Of a stretch of DNA of 64,000 bases, positions 43,642 to 53,378 are shown piece after piece. The first letter of the stretch is position 1, and the number at the start of each line of letters is the position of its first letter. A program made the position numbers and the translations under genes. The DNA lies in NCBI GenBank assembly GCA_964593795.1, contig CAZQJC010000361.1:1-64000 (forward strand), written 5' to 3'. Below the pieces are notes generated by a model. It had not been told where the DNA came from, did no database searches, and worked only from the letters and a program-made list of their open reading frames with translations. Origin of the DNA: JAHFDS01 sp964593795. Its GTDB lineage: Bacteria > Myxococcota_A > Polyangia > JAHFDS01.

Positions 43642-44535
43642 ATGAAGACCACCGGCTTGCTCACTCTGGCTCTGGCGCTCGGCTGCAACGGGATGGGAGC
43701 TGGCGAGAACCAGGAAGGCCTGACGATCTTCAGCCAGGACGCCGAGGGGCTGACCGGCATGTACCAGCAGGGCGAGCGCTCGGTGTTCTTCGAGGCCGTC
43801 CGCACCGGCATCTACGAGAACCGCGACGAGGCCAAGACGGTCGTCGAGTACTCGGCCCGCTTCGCAGACGCGGATGGACGCTCGATCGTGGCCATTCACC
43901 AGGGCCACGGCCCCGACGCCTGGAACGAGCCCACCCACATGGCCCTCGCGGACCTCGTGATGCCGGCGCTCGACGCCTTCGCCACCGCCGACCTCGGGCA
44001 GGCCGCGGTGGAGCCCCGCGAGTGGCTGCTGCGGCTCCGCCCCGAGGCCGAGGAGCTGGCCGGCGCCCAGCGCAGCGCGCCCAGGAAGGACGTCGGCGCC
44101 TCCTATTCGGTCTGGCAACAGCGCGTCAAGATCTTCCGCCGCTGCATGGGCGGTATCGCGGACTGGCTCTGCCCCGGCACGTGGCACACCGGCACGAAGC
44201 AGTGGCGCTACAAGGACGGCGTGGCTCAGGCGAGCTACTCCCACTGCAACCACGGCAGCTCGGGCTGGTGCCCCGGCGATCAGTACATGACCATGTACTG
44301 TGACAAGTACGGCCCCCAGGTGGCCACCGAGGGCGAGCTGGCACCGATCGGCCTCAAGTGCACCACCAGCTACAGCTGGAACAGCGGTGGCTCGGGCGAG
44401 CTCGGCTGGCACAACTGCAATGACGACAGCCACGCCCAGGCCAGGGCCGCCGCCAAGAACGTGGCGAACTACGCCACCGGCAAGTGCTCGGACACGAACA
44501 CCAACAACAACTCGCCCAACTGCGCCGACTACTGA
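43642..44535 (+). CDS. Secreted Cys-containing lipoprotein of unknown function
   Basis: 297 residues, ATG with AAAGGGGAGG upstream, one of the best ribosome sites in the window. The signal is short with lipobox LALGC at Cys15. The middle part is acidic and helical. The C-terminal 160 residues are rich in Cys, Trp, Tyr and Asn (FRRCMGGIADWLCPGTWHTG, SHCNHGSSGWCPGDQYMTMY, GWHNCNDDSHAQARAAA, KCSDTNTNNNSPNCADY), with eight Cys that could form four disulfides. No family recognised. AT content is higher than its neighbours at the C-terminus and in the promoter, which may hint at recent acquisition or high expression. It could be a secreted effector or binding protein. Confidence 0.8.
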   Translation: MKTTGLLTLALALGCNGMGAGENQEGLTIFSQDAEGLTGMYQQGERSVFFEAVRTGIYENRDEAKTVVEYSARFADADGRSIVAIHQGHGPDAWNEPTHMALADLVMPALDAFATADLGQAAVEPREWLLRLRPEAEELAGAQRSAPRKDVGASYSVWQQRVKIFRRCMGGIADWLCPGTWHTGTKQWRYKDGVAQASYSHCNHGSSGWCPGDQYMTMYCDKYGPQVATEGELAPIGLKCTTSYSWNSGGSGELGWHNCNDDSHAQARAAAKNVANYATGKCSDTNTNNNSPNCADY

Positions 44536-44651
44536 TCGCGCCTGGCGACGACTCCGCCCTGTCCCCGCGCCTCGCCTGCCCCGGCCCTGGCGCTTCCGCC
44601 CCCCCGCACCCCGCACCCTCCCCCGTCATCAGCTGATGCCCGACGCCGCCG

Positions 44652-45851
44652 TCACCCGGGGTCCCGGCGCACCCGGGCGCGCAGCGCGGCGACGAGCATC
44701 GCCAGCTCGAGGAGGCCGGAGAGGCCAGGCGGGCGCGCCCGCCCAGGTGCGTGCTGGCAGCCCTCGGGCGGCGCCGGCGCGCAGAAGAAGTTGATGCCGC
44801 CCGCGTTCTGGCAGGCGTATCCGGGAGGACAGCCTCCGCGTTTGGGCACGCAGCGGCGTACGCAGGCCCCATCCCGACACTCCCCGTCGACGCAGTCGGC
44901 GTCGGCGCCACAGCTGGAGTCGATGGCGCTCGGCGTCGGCAACGGGTGGACGCACAGGCGGCTGGAGTCGCAGCGCATGCCCGCCGGGCAAGCCGACCCG
45001 CCGCCGCAGGCTGCGGTGCAGTAGCGGACCCGGGGATCATCGGCTGCCGAGAGGCATCGACCACTCGAACAATGGGCGTCCGAGAGGCAGACCGCGCCGA
45101 CCGCCGCCGCGCCGTCGGCGGCGAAGGCGAGGGCCTCGGCGAGAAAGCCGTCGAGGTGGGCGTCGACCCGCGTGGCCACGCTGTACTCGGAGCAGCTCGC
45201 GTCGCCACGGCTGACGACAGCCGCGAGGCGCTCGATGCCGTCCGTGGTGAGGAAGACCGGCCCGCCGGAGTCGCGGACACAGGGCTGCGAGGGCCCCGGG
45301 ACGAGGCGCAACGAGGCGGCGTCGTAGCTCTCGACGCGCGCCGTCCCCTGTCGCTTCCTGCCCGCATCGTCCCAGGCTCCCGAGGTCGCCCCGAAGCCGA
45401 CGATGCGCGCGTCATGGCCGATGACCGAGGCGTCGAGCGCCTCGAGGCGCAGCGGCCAGGGGGGCGCGGTCGCGGGCTCGGCCAGGTAGGCGACCGTGAG
45501 ATCGTTCTGCATCGTCTCCGGATCGTACGAAGGGTGACGCCGCGCCCCGACGAAGCGCGTCAACGTACCCTCGCCGGCGGCGGTGCCGACGAGCGCGGCG
45601 TAGGAGCGAAAGCTCGCCCCGTCCGGGGGGCAATGCGCGGCGGTCAGCACGACCGAGGGCGCGATGAGGGTGCCCGTGCAGAACACGGCCGTGCCGCGGT
45701 GCTCGGCGATCGCGACGACACCGGGGTCGCCGGGATCCGGGGCACCGTTGGTGACGGCCGTGTGCCGCGTGCCGAGCTCCGGAGGGCCGCAGGCCCCGAC
45801 GAACAGCCCGAGGGTGCCCAGCCAGCGACGAGCACTCGGAAGGGAGCCCAC
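44652..45851 (-). CDS. Trypsin-like serine protease with MYXO-CTERM-like tail
   Basis: About 399 residues; the start is uncertain (GTG 45851 gives a lipobox signal, LGTLGLFVGAC; ATG 45957 is upstream in frame). The S1 protease domain has His in VLTAAHC, Asp in NDLTVAYL and Ser in VRDSGGPVF, where the usual GDSGGP is RDSGGP. Cys-rich EGF/disintegrin-like repeats follow (CLSDAHCSSGRC, CGADADCVDGEC, CVRRCVPKRGGCPPG). The end, GC followed by a hydrophobic stretch LSGLLELAMLVAALRARVRR, fits the MYXO-CTERM surface-sorting pattern. It is probably exported and anchored at the cell surface for proteolysis, for example of prey. A relic of a paralogous tail lies at 47753-47963. Confidence 0.87.
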   Translation of the reverse strand: MGSLPSARRWLGTLGLFVGACGPPELGTRHTAVTNGAPDPGDPGVVAIAEHRGTAVFCTGTLIAPSVVLTAAHCPPDGASFRSYAALVGTAAGEGTLTRFVGARRHPSYDPETMQNDLTVAYLAEPATAPPWPLRLEALDASVIGHDARIVGFGATSGAWDDAGRKRQGTARVESYDAASLRLVPGPSQPCVRDSGGPVFLTTDGIERLAAVVSRGDASCSEYSVATRVDAHLDGFLAEALAFAADGAAAVGAVCLSDAHCSSGRCLSAADDPRVRYCTAACGGGSACPAGMRCDSSRLCVHPLPTPSAIDSSCGADADCVDGECRDGACVRRCVPKRGGCPPGYACQNAGGINFFCAPAPPEGCQHAPGRARPPGLSGLLELAMLVAALRARVRRDPG

Positions 45852-46155
45852 CCCGGTAGGATGGGGGATTCGGGACCTCGGGAGCAACGCTCCATGCCAC
45901 CTCGGCGCAACTGGGGGACGCCAGGCACGGGCCTTCGGCCGCGGGACGACCATGATGAACATCCCATGGTCCCCGCTGGACCCAAGAACACCGGCAGCCA
46001 CGGCGGAGGGGCCTGCAACGACTCGAGGACGCACGACTGCCCGGCCGTGTGGCCTCGTTGTCGCCGCCCGCGCTCGACGACGCCCGTGACTCCAGGGCGC
46101 GCCGGTGTCCGCGCGGAGTTGCCCTTCTGCAGGCACGCGTGGAGACTCTTGATCG
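45852..46155. other. Non-coding divergent region
   Basis: 304 bp between the leftward protease gene and the rightward membrane protein gene. It may include the true 5' end of the protease gene if that starts at ATG 45957. No palindrome, terminator or convincing ORF was seen. Confidence 0.35.
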
Positions 46156-47706
46156 ATGCGCTCCGCAGACCGGTCGGCAGCGACCGGGCCGATTCTCCCG
46201 ACGCGCCTCGACGATGTCCTCGTCGCCGCCGCGCTCCTGGTCATGGCGGCGCTGTGCCTCTCCTTCCGCTACCTCCCCCTCGTGGACGGCCCGCAGCACC
46301 ACGCGATGGTCGCGATCCTCACGCACCACCGCGATCCGGCCTTCGGGTTCGCCGATCGCTTCACCATCGACCTCGTCGGCCGCCCCTACGCCTCCGTCTA
46401 CGTGCTCGCCGCCGGGCTCGCGCACGTCCTGCCGCTCGCGGCGGCGATGCGCGTCGTCATCGCGCTCTGCACCGTCGCGCCGCTCGCCGGGCTCTACGTG
46501 CTCCTGCGCGTCCTCGGCCGCCCGCGGGCCGCGGTCCTGGCGCTCGTGCCGCTCGCCTTCGGCGCGGTGTGGCACTGGGGCTTCCTCAACTTCGAGCTAG
46601 GGACAGGCCTCTTCCTGATCGGCCTCGCGCAGGCGGTCGGCGTGGCGCGACGGCCGGGCTGGCGCCCGCTCGGCGCCTTCGCCCTGCTCGGCGTCGTCCT
46701 CCTGTTCACTCACGTCCACGGCCTGGCGCTCCTCGTGGGCCTCGGGCCGCTCTTCGCGTGGGCCTTCGGCGAGGGGCCGCGCTGGCGCCGTCTGTGGCGG
46801 TCGAGCGTGCCGCTCTTGCCGGCGGCAGCAGCGGGCGGGGGCCTCGTGCTCTACCGGTGGCGGCAGATGCAGGGCACCTGGGAGCCCTCGAGCCCGGGCA
46901 TGGGCGAGCGCGTCCGCCAGCTCGTGCCGTTCCTCGGCGGCGGCCTCGCCGAGCCGTGGCCGATCGTCGTGCTCGCGCTGCCGCTCGGGGCGCTCGTCGT
47001 GGCGCGGCTCCTCGCCGAGCGCCAGGAACAGCCGGAGCGGCGGCGCCACGCGCTCGTGCTAGTCACCGCGGTGGTCGTCCAGATCGGCCTCTACTTCACC
47101 CTGCCGCTCAACACGACCACGGTCGCGTTCGTGTCGCCGCGAAGCGCGTTCGTCGCCATGCTCCTGCTCCCGCTGTTCGTCCCCGAGCTCCGCCCGCGCT
47201 GGCGTCGGCCCTTCCGGGGGCTCGTCGCCGCGGCGGCGGGAATCGCGCTCGTGATCGTCGGCCGGCACCTCGCGCGGTTCGATCGCGAGGCGCGCGACTT
47301 CGACGCCGTCCTCGAACCGATCGCGATGAACCGCCGCGTCGCCACGCTCGTGTTCGACCGCCGCGGCGAGGTCGTGCACCCGGGCACCTTCCCGTACGTC
47401 CACTTCGGCGCCTACAGCCAGGCCTTCCGGGGCGGCGACGTGCTGTATTCGTTTGCGCGGAACTGGAACATGCCGGTCCAGTACCGGCTATCGCCGCTGC
47501 GCTACCGCGCGGACGAGCGCATCGTGTGGGGGCCACAGCTCTTCTCCGCCGAGCGCGATCTGCCGCGCTTCGACTACGTCATCGTCCGCGGCGGCCCGCC
47601 TGGCGGCCCGCCCGCTGTCGCGGGCCTCGAGCGGGTGGCGGCGCGCGGCGCGTTCGCGCTCTACGCGAACCCGCGGGCCCTCCCGCCGCGCTGGGGAGGG
47701 CTGTGA
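46156..47706 (+). CDS. Polytopic membrane protein, possible GT39/GT-C glycosyltransferase
   Basis: 516 residues. About 10-12 hydrophobic segments follow a first membrane helix (VLVAAALLVMAALCLSFRYL). The first large loop has LPLVDGPQHHAMVAIL, with Asp and His residues where GT-C enzymes keep their catalytic acid, and FTIDLVGRPYASVYVLAAGL. The C-terminal 120 residues form a soluble domain (DFDAVLEPIAMNRRVATLVF). This overall plan matches GT-C fold glycosyltransferases or hypothetical membrane proteins found beside YfhO. The exact family is not clear from sequence. It faces the YfhO-like gene, with the relic of a MYXO-CTERM gene between their 3' ends. It may act in exopolysaccharide or lipid glycosylation. 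Confidence 0.72.
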   Translation: MRSADRSAATGPILPTRLDDVLVAAALLVMAALCLSFRYLPLVDGPQHHAMVAILTHHRDPAFGFADRFTIDLVGRPYASVYVLAAGLAHVLPLAAAMRVVIALCTVAPLAGLYVLLRVLGRPRAAVLALVPLAFGAVWHWGFLNFELGTGLFLIGLAQAVGVARRPGWRPLGAFALLGVVLLFTHVHGLALLVGLGPLFAWAFGEGPRWRRLWRSSVPLLPAAAAGGGLVLYRWRQMQGTWEPSSPGMGERVRQLVPFLGGGLAEPWPIVVLALPLGALVVARLLAERQEQPERRRHALVLVTAVVVQIGLYFTLPLNTTTVAFVSPRSAFVAMLLLPLFVPELRPRWRRPFRGLVAAAAGIALVIVGRHLARFDREARDFDAVLEPIAMNRRVATLVFDRRGEVVHPGTFPYVHFGAYSQAFRGGDVLYSFARNWNMPVQYRLSPLRYRADERIVWGPQLFSAERDLPRFDYVIVRGGPPGGPPAVAGLERVAARGAFALYANPRALPPRWGGL

Positions 47707-47752
47707 TCCACGGGGGGCGACCCGGGCCTGCTCGGCATCGAGGCGCGCGCGA

Positions 47753-47963
47753 TGCCGCGACGGCGCCTGCGTGCGCCGCTGCGTACCGGGTCGGGCCGGC
47801 TGTCCATCGGGCCAACGCTGAGAACGCCGGCGGCATCGACCTCTTCTGCAGCCCCGCGCCGGCGCAGGACGGCGGTCAGCTCGGCCCGGCCGACTCGCCC
47901 CGCCTCGGACTGCTGCCGCTGGCCGCGCTGGCGTCGCTCCTCGGCGCCCGAGCCCGCCGCCGC
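47753..47963 (+). pseudogene. Relic of a MYXO-CTERM protein tail, with 2-bp deletion
   Basis: The frame reads CRDGACVRRCVPGRAGCPSG, then hits TGA; shifting by two bases restores NAGGIDLFCSPAP and a hydrophobic tail LGLLPLAALASLLGARARRR. The same order occurs intact in the protease at 44652-45851 (CRDGACVRRCVPKRGGCPPG, NAGGINFFCAPAP). Alignment of the two DNA segments shows a 2-base loss at the TGC CAG codons. Its 3' part overlaps the antisense end of the YfhO-like gene. Confidence 0.8.
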
Positions 47964-50245
47964 CCCCACAGGAGGCCCCCCACGAGGACCAGCAGCGCCG
48001 CCGCCGCGACGACGAGGCCGCGGCGGAACGCGCCAGGCCGGTAGCGCAGCTCGACCTCGTGCTCGCCCGCCGGCACCTCGATCGCGCGGCCCGCCTGGTT
48101 GGCGCGATAGATCGGCGCCGGGGCGCCGTCGATCCGCGCCTCCCACCCGGGGTAGTAGGTGTCGCTCGAGAAGAGCCACGCGCGCTCCGGTGCGCGGACG
48201 CGCAGGCGCACCCGCTGCGGCTCGTCCGCGAGCACGATGACAGGCTCCCGGATCGGCTCGCGCGAGGCGCCGGCCACGAGCGACGGCGGCCGGCGCCCGT
48301 CCCAGCTGAGGAGCACCTCCCGCCGCGGATCGAAGCCCGGCGCGGTCATCGCGGCGGCGGCGTTCGGGACGATTCGCGCGCGGGGCACCAGGAAAGCCCG
48401 CGGCAGCACGTCCGGGTTCTCGTAGAGGCGGATCTCGTAGCGCCCTTCCAGCCCGTGGATGCGGTCGCCCGGCAAGGTCGCGACGAGCCGCAGCCGTGTC
48501 TCGTCGGGCCGGTGCGGTGTGGGCAGGGCGATCGTCGGGTGATGGGGCGCGATCACGTAGCGCACGTTGTAGAGCGACAGGGCGGCGTGGCCGAGCCGCC
48601 ACGGCTGATCGGCGGTGTCCGTCCACTCGGGATAGAGGGCGAGGCGCTGGTTGAGCGAGGACAGGCCGTGGAGCACGTTCGCGTTCGGGTAGAGGAGCTC
48701 GCGCGCGCGATCGTAGGGCGCGAGATCGCCCTTCCAGCCCCGCGCCAGGAAGTAGGCGTTGGCGAACGCGAAGCCGGCCGTGTCCAGCACGGCGACGCGG
48801 AAGGGTTCGCTCCGGCCCGCCTCCGCCTCGCGGATGCGGCGCACGACGCCCGGCGGCTCGAGCCACCGCGCCGGCTCGATCGTCGGGTTGTGATCGCCGA
48901 GGCGCACGCGTAGATCGAGGAAGCACACGGCGACGAGGAGCCCGCCGAGGGCCAGCCCGAGGGGGCGGCGCCGGCGCGCGAGAAGATCGATCCACCGCGT
49001 CGCGCCGAGGCCCGCCAGCACGGCGAGCGAGAGGTCGACGAAGAGCAGGAACCGCGTGTGGTGGCGGAACGCGGTGAAGCCGGGCAGCTGGCAGAACAGC
49101 CGGACGAGCCCGGCGTGCTCGCCGAGGACGACGAGCCCGGACACCCCGAGGACGAGGGCCATGCCCAGCCGCCGCCGCGACAGGGAGAGACCCGAGAGGG
49201 CCAGCAGCAGCGGCGCGATCCCGACGTAGCCGGTGATCTCCCAGAACATGTTCGCGCGGCCCGTCGGCTGGAAGCCGACGAGGCGCTCGTCGCCGAGCAG
49301 CGCCGGCCGCGTCAGCGGATCGAGCGGAGCGCCCGGCGGGGCGGGCCGGAGCGCGCCGGGATCGCCGAGCGCGTGGGGAACGAGCATCGTCCTCGCGTAG
49401 GCGGGCGGGTAGTCGTTCCAGGTCGCGAAGCGGCAGCTCGTCTCGCGGCGCGGACCGACGCCGTGGAGCTCGAGCGTGGGCAGGAGCTGCGGCGCGGCGA
49501 GGGTGCACCCGAGCACGACCCCGCCGAGCGAGCCGCCGCCGAACCGCAGCACGGCGCCGCGGCCGGCTCCGTCCCAGACCAGTCGCACCATCCCGCAGAG
49601 CGCGTACAGGCCCGCCACCACGAGCGTGTAGTAGGCGATCTGCGGATGGCCCGAGATCCACGCCAGGGCGACCGCCGCGGCGAGCGCCGCCGTGGCGCGG
49701 AGGCTCCAGGCGCGGTGGTGGCGCTCGAGCACCCAGAGCACGATCGGCGCGCAGGCCGCCGTCTGGATCATCGCGATGTGCTTGAGGTGCGTCACCTCGA
49801 AGCCCGACAGCGCGAAGACGATCCCGGTGAGCGCCGCGCCGAGCCGCCCGGCGCCCAGCTCGCGCGCGAGCAGCGCCGCGAAGGTGCCGCCGAGAACGAG
49901 CGGCAGCAGCATCGACCAGTTGAGCGCCAGCGGCAGCGGCAGGAGCGCGTGCAGGAGGAGGTTGATGGGGCTCAGCGCGCCGAGCTCGCCCTCGGCCAGG
50001 AGCGGCTGGCCGGTGCCGAGGGTCGGGCACCAGTGCGGCAGGCTGAGCTCACGCAGCTGCGCGGCGTAGAAGTGACGGAGCGGGTAGTTGAGGTGCCACA
50101 GATCCGAGCCCGGAGAGACGTGGCCGAGGGCGCCCTCGTGGGTGAAGAACAGGCGGAGGCCGAGCGCAACCGCGGGGCCGTAGAACGCCACGACCGCGGC
50201 AAGGATGCCCAGGGGCAGGTGCCAAGAACTCCGCCCGCAGCGCAT
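47876..50245 (-). CDS. YfhO-family membrane protein
   Basis: 789 residues from ATG 50245. About 12 membrane helices (LPLGILAAVVAFYGPAVALG onward). The loop motifs FFTHEGALGHVSPGSDLWHLNYPLR and GYVGIAPLLLALSGL, a C-terminal extracytoplasmic part (FSSDTYYPGWEARIDGAPAP, YRANQAGRAIEVPAGEHEVE) and a last helix (GLVVAAAALLVLVGGLLWG) match YfhO, which in Gram-positives helps glycosylate lipoteichoic acid; in myxobacteria the role is probably in modifying a surface glycan or lipid (inference). Its start lies just beyond the decayed kinase and a TCGTGC repeat array, which suggests that a rearrangement placed it here. Confidence 0.85.
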   Translation of the reverse strand: MRCGRSSWHLPLGILAAVVAFYGPAVALGLRLFFTHEGALGHVSPGSDLWHLNYPLRHFYAAQLRELSLPHWCPTLGTGQPLLAEGELGALSPINLLLHALLPLPLALNWSMLLPLVLGGTFAALLARELGAGRLGAALTGIVFALSGFEVTHLKHIAMIQTAACAPIVLWVLERHHRAWSLRATAALAAAVALAWISGHPQIAYYTLVVAGLYALCGMVRLVWDGAGRGAVLRFGGGSLGGVVLGCTLAAPQLLPTLELHGVGPRRETSCRFATWNDYPPAYARTMLVPHALGDPGALRPAPPGAPLDPLTRPALLGDERLVGFQPTGRANMFWEITGYVGIAPLLLALSGLSLSRRRLGMALVLGVSGLVVLGEHAGLVRLFCQLPGFTAFRHHTRFLLFVDLSLAVLAGLGATRWIDLLARRRRPLGLALGGLLVAVCFLDLRVRLGDHNPTIEPARWLEPPGVVRRIREAEAGRSEPFRVAVLDTAGFAFANAYFLARGWKGDLAPYDRARELLYPNANVLHGLSSLNQRLALYPEWTDTADQPWRLGHAALSLYNVRYVIAPHHPTIALPTPHRPDETRLRLVATLPGDRIHGLEGRYEIRLYENPDVLPRAFLVPRARIVPNAAAAMTAPGFDPRREVLLSWDGRRPPSLVAGASREPIREPVIVLADEPQRVRLRVRAPERAWLFSSDTYYPGWEARIDGAPAPIYRANQAGRAIEVPAGEHEVELRYRPGAFRRGLVVAAAALLVLVGGLLWGRRRARAPRSDASAASGSSPRRGESAGPS

Positions 50246-50320
50246 GGATCGCCAGCGTAGCCCACGCCTGCCCGGATCAGGATCTCGCGCGACCCGGATT
50301 GCTCGAGAGCCGTCCGGGAA

Positions 50321-50350
50321 TCGTGCTCGTGCTCGTGCTCGTGCTCGTGC
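50321..50350. repeat. TCGTGC hexanucleotide array (5 copies)
   Basis: Five exact TCGTGC units at the place where kinase homology of the adjacent pseudogene ends (after PFVGR). Read leftwards they would encode HEHEHE. It may mark the junction of a past deletion. Confidence 0.9.
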
Positions 50351-51287
<937 letters not shown>

Positions 51288-51456
51288 ATGGCCCCTCGCG
51301 ACCCTCGCGCCCGGCGCCGCGAAGTCGCCGCGATCGTACCAGCTCGGTGGCCACGCGAGGCGCCACTTGCGGGCCGATCCGGCCAGCCGGCGTCACATGC
51401 AACAATACGAAATCGCTACGACGCATCGCGGCATGTTTCTTGTAACACCCCGCGTC

Positions 51457-53346
51457 ATGAAGTCGAAGGTTCAGCTCTCCACTTGCCTGCTGTCGGGCCT
51501 CGCGTGCCTCGGCGTCCTCGCGTGCGGTCCCGCCGTCTCGGACGAGGGCGACGACGGCGCGGGGGCCGATCTCGACGGCAAGGCCGACGGGCTCGGGCCC
51601 GAGCGCGACGAGCACGGTCGCCCGGTCGACTGGAAGCTCCTCTTCAACCAGCTGTTCGCCCTGGAGATCCGCAAGGAGCACGGCGCCGCGTCGCTCGACG
51701 AGTTGCTCGCCGAGCACACGCACTACTCGCCGCGCACCTTCAACGAGGCCATCGAGGCCTGCTCGAGCGCTCGCACCTCGGTCGAGGCGTTCGAGGCCAG
51801 GCGTCGCTTCTTCGAGGATCCCGCCAACCGGCGGCTGATCTCCGAGCTCGACTTCTCGCGCAGCATCGGCCGCAGCGTCCGTCGCCGGCCCGACGTCGGC
51901 CGGTTCCTCGCCACCATCGAGCAGCGCGCCGGGCGCGCGATCCCATCGGGCGAGAACTTCTTCGCCTCACCCGAGGGGCAGAACGCGATCGCCGCCTTTG
52001 CTGCCACGAACGACGAGGTCGCGTTCGTGATGGTGCCCGGCTACGCGGCGCACACGATCAAGTTCTACATCTTCGAGGAGCTGGTCAAGGACGCGAACAC
52101 CTACTACGGACGCCCCGCCGAGCGCCCCGTCCTGGCCGAGGACGGCATCGACCTGCGGTTCCAGGATCACGTCTCCTTCTACGGCGCGCACAACGATCGC
52201 CCGAACCACTTCGACGTCCTGCACCCGGTCGGCGTGGAGATGGGCAACACCGCCGGCAGGAACGCCGAGACGACCGACCTCATGTACGAGTGGATCCGGT
52301 CGCTCCCCCCCGAGTACGCGCGCAAGAAGCTCATCCTGCTCGGCTACAGCAAGGGCGCGCCGATCGTGCTCGACCTGGTGAGCCGCCACCCCGAGCTGGC
52401 CGACCGGATCATCGGGTTCGTCACCTACGGCGGCGTCGTGCAGGGCACCAACGTGGCGCGCAGCGGCCTCGAGCAGGCGAGCGAGCTGCTGCGGGACCGC
52501 ACGATGGACGAGCTCGTGGATCGGCTGCAGACGGAGGACCCCGAGAGCCTCTCGCGCATCCTCTCGCCCCTCTTCTCGCACCTCGACGTCAACCTCGTGA
52601 GCTGGCCGAAGCTGCGCGAGCTGTTCGACATCTTCGAGTACGACCTCGGGCCCTTCGAGCGCACCGTGCACCGCCTGCAGAACGGGCGCGAGGTGCGCGA
52701 GCTGCTCGACGGCATGACGGACCTGTCGCCCCTCGAGCGGGTGCGCTGGAACCTCCTGCACCTCGACAACGACACGTTCCGCCGCCCGGTGGTGACGTTC
52801 AACCTTTCGGCCGTGACCAACATCGAGAGCTTCGTCGAGCCGCGATCACTGCTCGCCCCGACGTTCAGGCCCGATGGCAGCGTCGACTGGAGCCAGCTCA
52901 GCCTGGACGCGATCTTCCTCTACACCTCGTCGATCGAGGGCTTCAAGACCGCGCCCGGCGGGCTCTTCGACACGCAGGTGGAGCTCGGCAATACCAAGCT
53001 GCCGCAGCTCGACACGCGCCCGCTCGCTGCGAGCCTGACCGACGCCGAGATCGACGCGCTGTGGAGCGACCCGCGCGTACGCGCGCAGGTCGCACGGAGC
53101 GGCGTCACCACCCGCGATCAGCTCGCGCACCGGCCGCGCCGCGAGCTCGTCCGCTTCGAGCACCGCGACAACCTCGACGCCATCGACCTCGGCGAGATCC
53201 GCGGGCACCACTGGAACACCTTCGTGCAGGCCCTGCGGCCGCCCGCGGACGTGTCCACCGAGCACGCGGTCTGGACCTTCCCGCGCAAGGCCTACATGCG
53301 CGCCCTCGTCCAGACGATGGCGCTCCACCAGCTCATCACCCGGTAG
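51457..53346 (+). CDS. Exported alpha/beta-hydrolase-like lipoprotein with GKADG motif
   Basis: 629 residues from ATG 51457 (ATG 51433 is in frame upstream). Lipobox at Cys23 (LGVLAC); an acidic spacer and the motif DLDGKADG end at residue 45. The core has VAFVMVPGYAAHTIKFY, KKLILLGYSKGAPIVLDLV (nucleophile elbow GYSKG) and GFVTYGGVVQGT, an alpha/beta-hydrolase of the PGAP1/lipase kind. The C-terminal region (about 400-629) is helical and without known match; IRGHHWNTFVQAL near its end could supply the catalytic His. The next gene begins 33 bp later with its own ribosome site, so the two probably form an operon for a two-part exported system. Confidence 0.82.
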   Translation: MKSKVQLSTCLLSGLACLGVLACGPAVSDEGDDGAGADLDGKADGLGPERDEHGRPVDWKLLFNQLFALEIRKEHGAASLDELLAEHTHYSPRTFNEAIEACSSARTSVEAFEARRRFFEDPANRRLISELDFSRSIGRSVRRRPDVGRFLATIEQRAGRAIPSGENFFASPEGQNAIAAFAATNDEVAFVMVPGYAAHTIKFYIFEELVKDANTYYGRPAERPVLAEDGIDLRFQDHVSFYGAHNDRPNHFDVLHPVGVEMGNTAGRNAETTDLMYEWIRSLPPEYARKKLILLGYSKGAPIVLDLVSRHPELADRIIGFVTYGGVVQGTNVARSGLEQASELLRDRTMDELVDRLQTEDPESLSRILSPLFSHLDVNLVSWPKLRELFDIFEYDLGPFERTVHRLQNGREVRELLDGMTDLSPLERVRWNLLHLDNDTFRRPVVTFNLSAVTNIESFVEPRSLLAPTFRPDGSVDWSQLSLDAIFLYTSSIEGFKTAPGGLFDTQVELGNTKLPQLDTRPLAASLTDAEIDALWSDPRVRAQVARSGVTTRDQLAHRPRRELVRFEHRDNLDAIDLGEIRGHHWNTFVQALRPPADVSTEHAVWTFPRKAYMRALVQTMALHQLITR

Positions 53347-53378
53347 TCCCGGTAAGCGGAATCGCCAAGGAGCACGCC

